A stretch of 39,942 bases of DNA. Origin: Planctomycetaceae bacterium (GTDB lineage Bacteria; Planctomycetota; Planctomycetia; Pirellulales; Pirellulaceae). Below are positions 1-11,400 of the stretch, one piece after another. Both the position numbers and the translations under genes were made by a program. Location: NCBI GenBank assembly GCA_018658605.1, contig JABHUV010000083.1, forward strand, positions 1 through 39,942, written 5' to 3'. The notes beneath the pieces were generated by a model, which was not told the origin of the DNA, made no database searches, and worked only from the letters and a program-made list of their open reading frames with translations. Position 1 is the first letter of the stretch. Every line of letters starts with the position of its first letter.

Positions 1-105
1 AGTGATTTTAGTACCAACACCACCAAGGTATTTGGCTTTACCACGGGTCTCGACAGAATTTCCAATCTGTGCTTGTTTGTTACAAATTTCGCAAACTCGA
101 GCCAT
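1..105 (-). CDS. rpmB: 50S ribosomal protein L28, partial (N-terminal 35 residues)
   Basis: Structural protein of the large ribosomal subunit. Only the first 35 codons lie in the window; the gene runs off its left edge. The translation begins MARVCEICNKQAQIGNSVET and goes on with a GKAKYLGGVGTKIT segment, as in planctomycete L28. Cys5 and Cys8 form the CxxC of the zinc-binding form of L28. The ATG at 105 is preceded on the minus strand by GAGGA about 8 nt upstream, a good ribosome binding site. A short inverted repeat (CCCC-7 nt-GGGG) lies about 35 nt upstream of the start; its role is unknown. Identity is confident despite the truncation. Confidence 0.9.
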   Translation of the reverse strand, partial: MARVCEICNKQAQIGNSVETRGKAKYLGGVGTKIT

Positions 106-431
106 CTTCGCGTTCCTCTTGAAAAACGATCACACCCCGTTAAAAGGGGACTTGGGGATTTGTAGTTATTTGAAACCGTAAGTATAACTTGTCATCGGTG
201 GTCTGCAACGGGTGCTTTTATCCCATTACTACGTTTGTTAATTGTTTTTATTATGGGAAAACCTGCTACGTTAGGTGTGTAAGCACGCAATTTACGAAAA
301 TATGTCGTCTGTGCCTACAGTTTTTACTGTAAACGATTCGCATCGCCGTCCAAGAACACTTAAAATGACTGACTTATTGGACGTATGTCCTACTACTGAT
401 TTAAATGCCCGCGTTCTCTAGGAAGTTAATG
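106..431. other. Intergenic region between divergent rpmB and secreted thioredoxin-fold gene
   Basis: About 325 bases with no supported gene. It must hold the promoter of rpmB (leftward) and of the secreted protein (rightward). The only structure I see is the small CCCC/GGGG inverted repeat at about 135-150, in the rpmB leader. Only very short ORFs without family resemblance occur here. I see no tRNA, riboswitch or terminator. Confidence 0.5.
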
Positions 432-1814
432 ATGTTTTCACTGAATCGATTCGTTTTACCAGCTGTGTCTACTTTGATGGTTTGTATTCTTTCGATGAGT
501 ATCGCGGTGCCGGATCAATCTTTGGTGGCTGCCGAGTTGCTTGTTTATCAGGGTACGATGGTGCCTGATGACGGCGACGCTAGAACTTCGACGAAAGAAT
601 TCAAAATCACTGTGCTGCGTGATCAAACGGGTGACGGTGGTGTATTGCATTGGACGATAAGAGAGAGTGGTCGCGGGGAATTGTCCTGGATTGCACAGTT
701 TGGGGTTTCTAAATGGATTGACGGAAACGGTATCAATCTACAATCGTCGCGGACTTCACTCGCTAACCCGCTGATATTATTTAACTCAGAGAACCACTCG
801 TCGTTAATTCCGCTGGCGCTGTTTCAAATTGCTGATGGCGGCAAGATCAATATGGATACTGTCTGGAAGCAAGGGGCTTTAAGCTATCGCGTGCTTGAGC
901 GAGAAGAGGTGAATGGAAAATCGTTTTGGCGAGTATTGGGATTTAATAGTTTTGGCACCAAACGAACAGTGTGGGTTTCCACTGATGGAATAATTAATAG
1001 GCTTGAAGAACGAGTGACGGTAGGGCAAGGTGAACGTCATACGCTTGAATACCGACTTGTCAAACGAGAGGCCTTGAGCGATGAGGTGCGTGAGAAGACG
1101 GTAGCGGCTTTTACGGCGTTTATCAGCTTGCGTGATCAGCTTAAATTGGATTTGCCAAACACGGAAGTTGTGTGGGATGACGTACAACTTAAGTTATTGC
1201 GTGCTCAGAGCGACAAATTAATCGATATTGCCAAGACAACGACTCTGGCGGAACTTTCGTTGATTGCTAAAAAAGACGTGCAGTCACAAAACGGTCGCCG
1301 TGGTGGCGTGGCAGCGCTGATGACGCGAGCGTTGGGGCGTGTCGTAACGGATCCGGGGTTTGAGTTATATCGTGGGTCTAGTTTCGCCGATGCGTCGCTT
1401 AAAGGGAAAGTGACGATTTTGCACTTTTGGGATTACAAGGACAGTCCGTTGAGTCCACCGTACGGGCAAGTTGGGTATCTAGATTTCCTGTCGCGGAAAT
1501 ATGCGGACAAGGGTTTGCAGGTTGTGGGGGTCGTGGTTCGTCCTGAACTTGAAGATCCCGCGCAGCGAACGCGAGTTCGCGCGTCGACTAGAAAGTTCGC
1601 GAGCTTCATGAATTTAAGTTACCCAGTCGTGGCGGACATCGAAGGTTACATTAGCGAGTTGGGCGACCCGCGTCGCGCAGGAGCAAAGTTGCCATTATTT
1701 ATCGTGTTGGACAAATCTGGCAAAGTCATTCACTACAAAGTTGGGTTTTATGAAGTCGACCGTCAGGTGGGTCTAAGGAAGCTTCATGATCTTGTGAAAG
1801 AGCAATTGGAATAG
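432..1814 (+). CDS. Secreted protein with C-terminal thioredoxin-like (TlpA/AhpC-type) domain lacking the CxxC
   Basis: A predicted exported protein of 460 residues. I chose ATG 432 because AGGAAG at 420-425 sits 6 nt upstream; ATGs at 405 and 429 are in frame. The N-terminus is basic and then hydrophobic (MFSLNRFVLPAVSTLMVC), ending near an A-A-E site, so it is a signal peptide or anchor. Residues about 30-290 resemble no family I can name. Residues about 305-460 look like a TlpA-type thioredoxin fold: FELYRGSSFADASLKGKVTI, a FWDYKDSP loop, later a cis-Pro-like KLPLFIVLDKSGKVI strand. The loop that should carry WCxxC has no cysteine, so thiol-disulfide exchange by the usual mechanism is unlikely. 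It may act as a binding or scaffold domain in the periplasm. It stands alone between oppositely oriented genes. Confidence 0.7.
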   Translation: MFSLNRFVLPAVSTLMVCILSMSIAVPDQSLVAAELLVYQGTMVPDDGDARTSTKEFKITVLRDQTGDGGVLHWTIRESGRGELSWIAQFGVSKWIDGNGINLQSSRTSLANPLILFNSENHSSLIPLALFQIADGGKINMDTVWKQGALSYRVLEREEVNGKSFWRVLGFNSFGTKRTVWVSTDGIINRLEERVTVGQGERHTLEYRLVKREALSDEVREKTVAAFTAFISLRDQLKLDLPNTEVVWDDVQLKLLRAQSDKLIDIAKTTTLAELSLIAKKDVQSQNGRRGGVAALMTRALGRVVTDPGFELYRGSSFADASLKGKVTILHFWDYKDSPLSPPYGQVGYLDFLSRKYADKGLQVVGVVVRPELEDPAQRTRVRASTRKFASFMNLSYPVVADIEGYISELGDPRRAGAKLPLFIVLDKSGKVIHYKVGFYEVDRQVGLRKLHDLVKEQLE

Positions 1815-1860
1815 CTTTTTTGTTGAAAATACATGGTGGGCAAACTCGGAGAGAATGTCC

Positions 1861-2694
1861 CTACGCATTACGTGTGAATGCAAGAATCTCGGCGTGGCAG
1901 TGGCCGTTGGTGGCAATGCCCTCTTGATGATGCACCGTCGCAACGCCTTTCCAGTCTGTGAAGATGCCACCGGATTCTTGAATCACGGGAAGAATTGCTG
2001 CTGCATCCCAGACGTTAAAAATCGGGTCAATCATCACCTCAGCACGTCCCGTAGCGACGAGTAGGTACCCGTAGGCGTCGCCCCAGGTGCGAGTAATAGC
2101 CGCCTGTTGCTCGATGTTTTGAAACACCTGACGGCGGTTACATTCCTCATAGGTGCTTAATTGGGTTGTAACAAAACAGGCATCTGCAAGTGTCGTGACG
2201 CTTGAAACTCTTGGTATTGTCATCGCCGCCGCAGCACGACAATGCCGAACACCTTTACCAATTTCGGCAAAAATAAGCTCATCTAAAGCAGGTATGTAAA
2301 TCACGCCGATCTGACTCTTACCGTCGTGCTCGATTCCTATCAACGTAGCGTAGAGTGGTACGCCTGAGATGAAAGACTTGGTGCCATCAATTGGATCGAG
2401 TACCCAGCGGTAGCCGTTCGAGCCAGCAACGTCATCAAATTCTTCGCCAAGTATCGCGTCTTCGGGGAAATCGTCGGCGATGAATTTCCGGAGCAGCAAC
2501 TCCGCCTCCGTGTCTGCTGCAGTAACAGGTGAGCGATCTGCTTTCTTGATTACCTCAAGTTGGTCATCTTGGAATCGAGTGAGTGTTTGTTGTCCTGCAG
2601 CAACGGCATATCGTACGGCGGAGAGCAAACGCGCACTGAAGTCCGTATCGAGATTGTTAAGCTGATTTGTTAGTTGTTCAAGGCGATTGTTCAT
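1861..2694 (-). CDS. hisN: Histidinol-phosphatase, inositol monophosphatase superfamily (HisN-type)
   Basis: Likely removes phosphate from L-histidinol phosphate in histidine biosynthesis, using two Mg ions, in the cytoplasm. At 277 residues it has the family length. The Li-sensitive phosphatase motifs are present: GEE at 83-85, WVLDPIDGT at 97-105 with metal-binding Asp100 and Asp103, and VWDAAAILPVIQESGG with Asp230 near the C-terminus. The string DPIDGTKSFISGVPLY is typical of the HisN branch rather than SuhB/CysQ. ATG 2694 is chosen because it follows the lspA stop by 20 nt; longer in-frame extensions would run deep into lspA. No clear Shine-Dalgarno sequence is visible, so translation may be coupled to lspA. 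A general inositol phosphatase is the alternative. Confidence 0.82.
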   Translation of the reverse strand: MNNRLEQLTNQLNNLDTDFSARLLSAVRYAVAAGQQTLTRFQDDQLEVIKKADRSPVTAADTEAELLLRKFIADDFPEDAILGEEFDDVAGSNGYRWVLDPIDGTKSFISGVPLYATLIGIEHDGKSQIGVIYIPALDELIFAEIGKGVRHCRAAAAMTIPRVSSVTTLADACFVTTQLSTYEECNRRQVFQNIEQQAAITRTWGDAYGYLLVATGRAEVMIDPIFNVWDAAAILPVIQESGGIFTDWKGVATVHHQEGIATNGHCHAEILAFTRNA

Positions 2695-2714
2695 GATTGC
2701 GTTACTGTTGTTTA

Positions 2715-3326
2715 TTAGGTTGCTTTCGTTTCGTTCTTCGTTTGTTGACTTGTCGCGTCTTGGCGAAAGGAGAAAATGCCAAGCATGATTGCTCCGCAAA
2801 CCAGAAGGCAATCAGCGATATTAAAATTTGGCCAGACATGACCCTGATAGGTAAATAGGATGAAATCGCGTACGCCATAAGCAAAATTAGAATAGTCATC
2901 CGCAAATGTATCAGTGGGATGCCAAAGCCCTAAGCGGTCATAGAGATTTCCTAGGATTCCGGCGGTCACGGCGGCTAAGCAGACGGTGAGCCAGAGGCTT
3001 CTCCAACCACCATACTTTATAAACCAAAATGCAATAGCTAGCAGAGCAACGCCGGAAAACATTGCGAAAAACGAACTCCCCCCCTGCCCGATGCCAAACA
3101 ATGCCCCTTGATTGACTGCTGTTTGAAAACCAAAAAAATCCTCGATGACCCACCACAATTCAAAAGGACGTTTTCCAGGCAATCCAAGCTTGGCAAACAT
3201 ATAGGATTTCGACCAGAGGTCAAACACAAGGCCAACAATGGCGATCGCCGTGAAAAGTCCGCAGCGGCGCCCAAATGAGAGAGACGAGTCATCAGTTGTT
3301 CCGATGGCATCCTCGTTATTATTCAT
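2715..3326 (-). CDS. lspA: Lipoprotein signal peptidase (signal peptidase II)
   Basis: Membrane aspartyl protease that cleaves prolipoprotein signal peptides after diacylglyceryl modification. Of 203 residues, it carries the family motifs: NQGALFGIG at 72-80, GNLYDRLG at 126-133, GVRDFI with catalytic Asp154, and NFNIAD with catalytic Asp172. About four membrane segments are visible. It is longer than the E. coli enzyme (about 165) because of a polar N-terminal tail and an insert around 134-150, as is common in planctomycetes. I chose ATG 3326 rather than the upstream GTG 3356 because it lies 4 nt after the stop of the dksA-like remnant, the spacing expected of an old translationally coupled pair. 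hisN follows downstream. Confidence 0.9.
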   Translation of the reverse strand: MNNNEDAIGTTDDSSLSFGRRCGLFTAIAIVGLVFDLWSKSYMFAKLGLPGKRPFELWWVIEDFFGFQTAVNQGALFGIGQGGSSFFAMFSGVALLAIAFWFIKYGGWRSLWLTVCLAAVTAGILGNLYDRLGLWHPTDTFADDYSNFAYGVRDFILFTYQGHVWPNFNIADCLLVCGAIMLGIFSFRQDATSQQTKNETKAT

Positions 3327-3330
3327 ACAG

Positions 3331-3483
3331 TTAGCCCGCTTGTATTTCGCTAGCACATTTAACGCAATATGCGGTGAAGGGAAGGACGTTTAATCGTTGT
3401 TTGGGGATTTTGAGTTAACACTGCTCACAAGCACCGTAGCTCTCTAGTTCGATGCGGTCGAGAGCATCGGCGATCCACTGAAA
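3331..3483 (-). pseudogene. Remnant of a DksA/TraR-type C4 zinc-finger protein, interrupted by stop codons
   Basis: Reading leftward on the minus strand, the frame gives QWIADALDRIELESYGACEQ then C, an in-frame TAA (3415-3417), then LKIPKQRLNVLPFTAYCVKC and ASEIQAG with a TAA at 3331-3333. This matches the C-terminal zinc finger of DksA/TraR proteins (R-I-x-x-x-x-Y-G-x-C-x-x-C-G-x-x-I-P-x-x-R-L-x-x-x-P-x-x-x-x-C-x-x-C). All four Cys remain, but TAA occupies the position of the conserved Gly after the second Cys. A further in-frame TAA at 3484-3486 cuts it off from any N-terminal coiled coil; a weak match to that part may persist in another frame upstream. It ends 4 nt before lspA. I read it as a decayed gene. 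A sequencing error cannot explain both stops. Confidence 0.72.
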
Positions 3484-3744
3484 TTATAGCAAGTATTTAA
3501 CCAATCGACTCCAACTGCAGATTCTAAGAATTGGAAATCGTACTGTCAATGATTTTAATCTGAAGGCGTCATCAAAAACGGCTATGAAATAAGAGAGTAC
3601 CTTCGTTCCCACTAAAATGTATTAGGAGTCTTGTTGCTCAAAATTGGTGTCTGATTTATACTGATTTCATAGACACAATACAAAACTCTGCCGTTTTTTA
3701 TAAGGTTAGTGGAAAAGGCTCAACCACTGTCATGGCCGTAGCAA
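3484..3744. other. Intergenic region upstream of thrC
   Basis: About 260 bases between the dksA-like remnant and threonine synthase. It should contain promoters for thrC (plus) and for lspA-hisN (minus), and possibly eroded N-terminal codons of the dksA-like gene. I looked for a Thr/Ile-rich leader peptide and a terminator hairpin before thrC and found neither; the short ATG ORFs here (for example near 3549 and 3618) close after a few codons. Confidence 0.4.
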
Positions 3745-5145
3745 GTGAATTTTCGCGAAATAGCGTACCAAGAATGCATTCATGTAGACTGTTGCAAAGT
3801 TTATGCCATCGACGAAGTTTTGACGAGTTGTTTGGAATGCGGTAGCTTACTAGACGTCAAATATGATTGGAAATCTGGTCCAGCCCCCGAGAGTTGGTCG
3901 ATTTTCCAGGACAAATGGTCACAGCGACTCGACCCGTTAGCACGCAGTGGTGTGTGGCGTTTTCACGAACTGTTGCCGTTCGCGCTTCGTGAGCAAGTTG
4001 TTACCGTGGGTGAAGGCCAAACGATTCTACAACAAGCTGATACGGTTTCCCATTACGCTGGCATGGCGAGTGGCAAGCTGTTTTTGCAATACGAAGGAAT
4101 GAATCCTTCAGGGAGTTTCAAGGACAACGGTATGACTGCTGCGTTTACTCATGCACGCAGCGTGGGATCCCAACGTGCAGCTTGTGCTTCCACTGGCAAC
4201 ACCTCCGCTTCGTTGGCTATGTATTGCTCGGTGTCTCAGCAGATGAAGTCTGTGATTTTTATAGGCTCTGGAAAAATTGCCTACGGTAAATTATCTCAGG
4301 CACTCGAGTACGGAGCATTGACAGTCCAGATTACAGGGGACTTTGATGATGCGATGTTGCGTGTTGTCGAAGTCTGTAAAAAGCTTGATATTTATTTGGT
4401 GAATAGTATCAATCCCTTTAGGCTTGAAGGCCAAAAGACGATCATGTACCGCGTGATCGAAAGTCTAGGTTGGGAAGTGCCCGATTGGATTGTCGTGCCA
4501 GGTGGTAACCTAGGGAATTCAAGTTCCTTTGGAAAAGCATTCAGCGAACTGTTTGCACTAGGATTAATTGACCGAGTACCACGACTTGCAGTCATCAACG
4601 CTCGTGGTGCCAATACGTTACACGAGTTATACGAGAATCGGTCGATGCGTTGGAATGATGGTCGTATCGACCGCTCCATTCAGGAACAATATTATCAGGA
4701 GTTGGATACAAAACAGAAAAAGGCTTCGACGATTGCGAGTGCGATTGAAATCAACCGCCCTGTCAATCTCGATAAATGTTTGCGAGCGTTAGATTATTGT
4801 GACGGTGTTGTCCGCGAGGTTTCCGACCAAGATATGCTTGATGCCAAAGCTCAAGTGGGCGCGGGGGGCATCGGTTGCGAACCTGCAAGTGCGGCAAGTG
4901 TGGCTGGCGTGAAGTTATTACGTGAGCAAGGAATCATTGCGGCGAGTGATCGAGTTGTTTGCATTCTAACGGGCCATCAACTAAAAGATCCTACGGCAAC
5001 GGTTGCATATCACACAACGGATCAGAAAAAATTCAACGAGGTATTAGGCGTTCGCGGGATGACTCGCGCGAATTACGCAAATCGAGCGGTCGCTGTCTCT
5101 AATGACCTAGACGAAATTATTCGCGCCATTAAAATTTATGGCTAG
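3745..5145 (+). CDS. thrC: Threonine synthase
   Basis: PLP enzyme converting O-phospho-L-homoserine to L-threonine. It has 466 residues. The N-terminal region has a cysteine cluster (Cys11, Cys16, Cys17, Cys29, Cys32), as in threonine synthases with a zinc-ribbon-like head, followed by LLDVKYD. The PLP lysine is Lys126 in [11 protein letters not shown], and the glycine-rich phosphate-binding segment [15 protein letters not shown] and a late [11 protein letters not shown] block are present. The start is GTG 3745: a stop codon lies two codons upstream, the next in-frame Met is past the zinc-ribbon region, and the ATG at 3732 is in another frame. No clear ribosome binding site is visible. dapB follows after 82 nt on the same strand, so the two probably form an aspartate-family unit. 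Confidence 0.92.
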   Translation: MNFREIAYQECIHVDCCKVYAIDEVLTSCLECGSLLDVKYDWKSGPAPESWSIFQDKWSQRLDPLARSGVWRFHELLPFALREQVVTVGEGQTILQQADTVSHYAGMASGKLFLQYEGMNPSGSFKDNGMTAAFTHARSVGSQRAACASTGNTSASLAMYCSVSQQMKSVIFIGSGKIAYGKLSQALEYGALTVQITGDFDDAMLRVVEVCKKLDIYLVNSINPFRLEGQKTIMYRVIESLGWEVPDWIVVPGGNLGNSSSFGKAFSELFALGLIDRVPRLAVINARGANTLHELYENRSMRWNDGRIDRSIQEQYYQELDTKQKKASTIASAIEINRPVNLDKCLRALDYCDGVVREVSDQDMLDAKAQVGAGGIGCEPASAASVAGVKLLREQGIIAASDRVVCILTGHQLKDPTATVAYHTTDQKKFNEVLGVRGMTRANYANRAVAVSNDLDEIIRAIKIYG

Positions 5146-5227
5146 GCTAGGTTTCTGAATTGAGTTCGAATGATAGACATAGCAAACCGGCGTAACATCG
5201 GTGTTAACACGGACAAGGATATTGAAA

Positions 5228-6025
5228 ATGAGTAATTTGGGACTTGCCATACATGGTGCGGCTGGTCGCATGGGACAACGCTTAGTTGCATTGGCCAGTG
5301 TCGACAAACAATTGAATTTGGTGGCTGCTTTTGAATCTGCAGAACACCCGCGTGCCGGTGAGGATGCCGGGTCGGTTGCTGGTATTGGAGCGATTGATGT
5401 CGTACTAAGTCCAACTTGGAATGTCGATATTGACGTTGTTGTGGATTTTTCAGTACCCGCGGGTGCGGAGAGTATCACACAACAATGTCTGGCCAATGGT
5501 ACGCCTTTGGTGGTTGCCACAACAGGCTTGAATTCCGAACAACAAGACTTAATTCGTTCGGCAAGCGAACAGATCCCTATAGTGTGGGCTCCGAGTATGA
5601 GTACCGCGGTTAATCTAGTGATGAAGCTAGCTCAAACGACTGGGGCTGTGCTCAAGGATGTACCTGGTGGTGCGGACGTAGAGATCTTGGAACGTCACCA
5701 CAGATTCAAAGAAGACGCACCTAGTGGAACGGCGCTGCGTTTCGGCGAATTGATTGGGGAAGCAATGGGGATTTCTGCAGAGGTTCACGGGCGGCAGGGT
5801 CAAGTGGGAGCTCGCGAGCACAACGAAATTGCCTATCACGCCATTCGCACAGGTGATAATCCGGGAGAACATACTATTGTCTTTGGAATGCTCGGCGAGA
5901 CGATTGAGCTAACCGTCCGCGCGTCAAATCGAGATAGTTATGCTTTGGGTGCGTTGACTGCTGCGAAATTTGTCGCTGCACAGTCAGCTGGGTTGTATTC
6001 GATGAATGATGTTTTAGGCCTGTAG
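5228..6025 (+). CDS. dapB: 4-hydroxy-tetrahydrodipicolinate reductase
   Basis: NAD(P)H-dependent reduction of 4-hydroxy-tetrahydrodipicolinate on the lysine and meso-diaminopimelate pathway, in the cytoplasm. The 265 residues match the family length. The N-terminal Rossmann motif is HGAAGRMGQ (residues 9-17). The substrate-binding signature E-I-L-E-R-H-H-x-F-K-x-D-A-P-S-G-T-A lies around residues 148-166, and the closing ALGALTAAKFVAAQSAGLYS is typical. ATG 5228 was chosen over 5201 because AAGGAT (5215-5220) is 7 nt upstream and the Rossmann strand begins right after it. It is the second gene after thrC. No lysine riboswitch fits in the 82-nt gap. Confidence 0.95.
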   Translation: MSNLGLAIHGAAGRMGQRLVALASVDKQLNLVAAFESAEHPRAGEDAGSVAGIGAIDVVLSPTWNVDIDVVVDFSVPAGAESITQQCLANGTPLVVATTGLNSEQQDLIRSASEQIPIVWAPSMSTAVNLVMKLAQTTGAVLKDVPGGADVEILERHHRFKEDAPSGTALRFGELIGEAMGISAEVHGRQGQVGAREHNEIAYHAIRTGDNPGEHTIVFGMLGETIELTVRASNRDSYALGALTAAKFVAAQSAGLYSMNDVLGL

Positions 6026-6105
6026 AGCACTAGCTGAGTGTGACAAGCCATCCTAACTGTTCTTGCTGGCAAGGTCATCGATAGCCTTGGGGTGAGTATC
6101 GATTA

Positions 6106-6879
6106 TCAGATTTGCTCAACGGGATAGCATGGAGTTTCTTCTTTGAAGGGAATTGGCTCACCACCGTTTGCAAGGAATATTGCGTATTGTTGATAGCTGA
6201 GATGTGACATTGCCAACGACACCAGTCCTATTGCGGGGTAAATGCCAACAAAGCACATTAGCATTCCAATGAATGAAACAAAGATGCTTGAAACCATGAG
6301 GAATAATGATGACATAATTTCCTCTAGCCACATCATTCGCACAAAACCGCGAATCCAACGGTAATTAAATGTTTCACTGAAAGATTGACAAAGGCCCGCT
6401 CGCAACATCAAAGGTCCGATGATTAGGTGACCGATAAAAAAACCGATGATTGTTGTGTATGCGATGAAGATCGTTACAAGCATCATTACTAATGGCTGCT
6501 CACCGAGGTCGAACATCACGCGGATCGCCATTAGGACAAAGATGATAATAAAAAGTACAAGCACCATCAAGAACTGCAGCACCAATGAAACGACGAATGG
6601 GTAGACCCCGCGAGTTAACATTTCGGTGAATTGGTTAAAGTCAAACTTAGACATTTTCTCGTTGGGTCGCCGGATGAATCCTTCTACGACTTGGTACTGA
6701 TAACCCATAAAGACAAGGTGTCCAATGACTGGAATGAAAAAGCAGAGGCTAGCCAATAGCAGATTCATAAACCAGTCATCTCGCTCAAATACGTGCGTGT
6801 AGGATCGCATGTATTCCGTTTTGAGGCGTGTCGTTCGATTGGCACTTGGGATTGTTTCTGATCCACTGTCGGCAGACAT
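6106..6879 (-). CDS. DUF4013 family integral membrane protein
   Basis: A 257-residue membrane protein of unknown function. The block WFMNLLLASLCFFIPVIGHL followed by VFMGYQYQVVEGFIR matches the DUF4013 pattern (a W-x-x-x-L-L-x-G-x-x-x-x-I-P-I-x-G-type first helix). Further hydrophobic helices lie at about 92-118, 130-165 and 190-225. The first 35 residues are polar and the last 25 are polar and acidic. DUF4013 proteins occur widely in bacteria and archaea without an assigned activity. It lies just downstream of thiC (gap about 45 nt) on the same strand and may be cotranscribed, but nothing ties it to thiamine synthesis. Confidence 0.75.
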   Translation of the reverse strand: MSADSGSETIPSANRTTRLKTEYMRSYTHVFERDDWFMNLLLASLCFFIPVIGHLVFMGYQYQVVEGFIRRPNEKMSKFDFNQFTEMLTRGVYPFVVSLVLQFLMVLVLFIIIFVLMAIRVMFDLGEQPLVMMLVTIFIAYTTIIGFFIGHLIIGPLMLRAGLCQSFSETFNYRWIRGFVRMMWLEEIMSSLFLMVSSIFVSFIGMLMCFVGIYPAIGLVSLAMSHLSYQQYAIFLANGGEPIPFKEETPCYPVEQI

Positions 6880-6923
6880 GTTGTTGGCTCCGTATGGAGT
6901 TATTAATTCGCCGTCAGCTCAAT

Positions 6924-8455
<1,532 letters not shown>

Positions 8456-11400
8456 CTAAAGAATTGGTCCTAGCCAGCGGCGGGCATCTTCGACCGGCAT
8501 GTTTTTACGTCTGGCGTAATCTTCCAGTTGCTCCTTGTCGATACGGTCGACCGCGAAATACCGAGCTTCGGGGTGTGCAAAATACAGTCCGCTGACGCTC
8601 GCTGCCGGCAGCATTGCGAAACTGTCGGTCAATTCAATACCAGTTGTTTGTTGAACCTCCAGCAATTCCCAGATCGTCGACTTTTCTGTATGGTCTGGTT
8701 GAGCGGGATAGCCTGGGGCGGGACGAATACCGCGATATTGTTCAGCAATTAACTCTTCGTTCGAAAGATTTTCCGAATTGCCATATCCCCAGCATTGCCG
8801 CGCGTGTTGGTGTAAATACTCGGCAAAAGCTTCTGCGAGGCGATCCGCGAGAGCTTTGGCCATAATGGAATTGTAGTCATCTCCAGCGGCATCGTACTCG
8901 GCAACCAGTTCCTCGACGCCGATGCCCGTCGTCAAGGCAAAGGCTCCGATATAATCTGATCGGTTGCTTTCAAGAGGTGCAACATAATCAGCAAGGGAGC
9001 GGAAGTAATTTTGTCCCTTGCGGCGAGTCTGCTGTCTCAGCGCGTGGAACACCGTTTTTTGTTCACTGCGGGATTCGTCCGTATAGACAATAATGTCGTC
9101 AGCAACACTGTTGGCTGGCCAAAATCCGTAGACTGCCGTTGCGCGAAATAATTGCTTAGAAATGATGTCGTCAAGAAGTTGTTGTGCATGCTCGAACAAT
9201 TCACGAGCGGGCGCCCCGAGCGTTTTATGTTCGAAGATGCGCGGGTATTTCCCTTTGAGTTGCCACGTCATGAAGAACGGCGTCCAGTCGATGAAGTCTC
9301 GCAACGTATCGAGAGCTTGACTTTCGATGGTGCGATTGCCAATAAACTCCGGCGTGGAGATATCGACTTCAGGCCAATCGGTTCTCAGGCGATGATTGCA
9401 CGCTTCTTCGTAGCTGACCAATTTGAGTTGCCGAGTTTCAAAGCTAGTGACTAATTCGGCTTGCTTGTCGAGATTGCTCTGCTGATATCCATCCCGTAAT
9501 TCAGGATTCAATAATTTATCAACAACACCGACGCTACGGGATGCATCCAGAACATGGACAACGGGATTGTTATATTCAGGTGCGATACGTACGGCAGTAT
9601 GGCGTGCACTGGTTGTGGCACCACCAATTAATAATGGCACGTCAAGCTGCCGGCGTTTCATTTCCTTGGCAACGTGAACCATTTCATCCAAACTGGGCGT
9701 AATTAGTCCCGATAGACCAACGATGTCAACGTTTTCTTCCAGAGCAGTGTTCAGGATTTGTTCACTCGAAACCATGACACCTAAGTCAATGATGCGATAG
9801 TTGTTACAGCCTAAAACGACCCCGACAATGTTTTTGCCGATATCGTGTACGTCCCCTTTGACGGTTGCTAATAGTATCGTCGCGCGGTGGGAAATATCAT
9901 CGCCGTCGAGTTTTTCCTCTTCCATGAACGGTAGCAGATAGTTGACCGCTTTTTTCATCACGCGTGCCGATTTCACGACTTGAGGTAGGAACATCTGTCC
10001 CGCCCCAAATAGATCGCCGACCGTTGACATGCCAGCCATTAATGGGCCTTCAATCACCTGCAGTGCGCGATCTACCATTTGGCGGAACTCTTCGACATCT
10101 TCTTCTATAAAAGCGTCGATACCTTTGACCATCGCGTGCGATAGTCGCGCGGCGACGTCTTGCTTACGCCAACTGAGATCTTCTTTTATTTCTCGAGTAG
10201 CTTGCCCTTTATACGATTCGGCGAGATCAAGCAAGCGGTCTGTGGCGTCCGATCGACGGTTGAGCAACACATCTTCCACACACTCGAGCAGATCCCTAGG
10301 AATCTGCTCATAGATTTCCAACTGCCCGGCGTTGACAATACCCATGTCCAATCCGGCCTGAATCGCATGGAATAGAAATGCCGAATGCAGAGCTTCTCGC
10401 ACGACATTATTACCACGGAAGGAAAACGAAATATTGCTGACTCCGCCAGAGATCTTCACGCCTGGGCACAGCGCCTTGATCTGCCGAGTTGCTTCGATAA
10501 AATTTATGCCATAGTTGTCGTGTTCAGCGATACCGGTGGCGACGGTCAATATGTTGGGATCAAAAATAATGTCCGTTGCTGGCAATCCAACTTGTTCGGT
10601 AAGTAGATCGTAAGCGCGTTTGCAAATCCGTACCTTCTCAGATGTTTCAGTGGCTTGTCCTTCTTCGTCGAAAGCCATCACAACGGTTGCGGCACCGTAT
10701 TGCCGAATTAAGCGAGCGCGTCGTAGAAATTCTTCCTCGCCATCTTTGAGACTGATCGAATTAACGATAGCTTTACCCTGTTGACAGCGCAGTCCGGCTT
10801 CGATGACGCTCCATTTGGAGCTGTCAATCATGACCGGTACTTTGGCAATATCGGGTTCCGCAGCGATTAGGTTTAGATACCGCGTCATCGCGGCTTCGCC
10901 ATCGAGCAGAGCGTCGTCCATATTGATATCGATGACGGCGGCGCCACCGAGAACTTGTTGGCGGGCAACGTCGATAGCTTCTTCATAAAGTTCGTCGCGG
11001 ATCAGCCTCGCGAACTTTCTGGAACCGGTAACGTTGGTTCGTTCACCGATCATTAGAAAGTTGGAATTTGGCCTTAGCGTGAGAGCTTCTTGGCCGCTGA
11101 GGCGAGTTAGTTGAGGGACTGTGGGGACTTCGCGTGGCGCCGCGTTCTCAGCAGCTTGGGCTATCGCTGCGATATACTCTGGCGTGGTTCCACAGCAGCC
11201 TCCGATGATGTTGATCCAGCGATTTTCGAGGAAGGCACCAATTTGTTGAGACATTTCACTTGGTGTTTGGTCAAAACCGCCGAATTCGTTTGGTAATCCA
11301 GCGTTGGGGTGACAACTAATGTGGACCGGCGCCAATCGTGATAGCTCTTCGATGTAAGGTCGCATTTTTTCAGCACCGAGAGCACAGTTGATACCGACGC

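Noticed and set aside
2715..3356. Longer lspA start at GTG 3356
   Set aside because: It would overlap the end of the dksA-like remnant, and the ATG at 3326 has the spacing expected after that stop codon.
3484..3744. Possible Thr/Ile leader-peptide attenuator for thrC, by analogy with aroF
   Set aside because: ATG ORFs here close after a few codons, are not rich in Thr or Ile, and no terminator hairpin precedes thrC.
3732..3840. ATG ORF starting 13 nt upstream of thrC
   Set aside because: It is in a different frame, overlaps the zinc-ribbon-like part of thrC and ends after about 37 codons without family resemblance; the thrC frame starts at GTG 3745.
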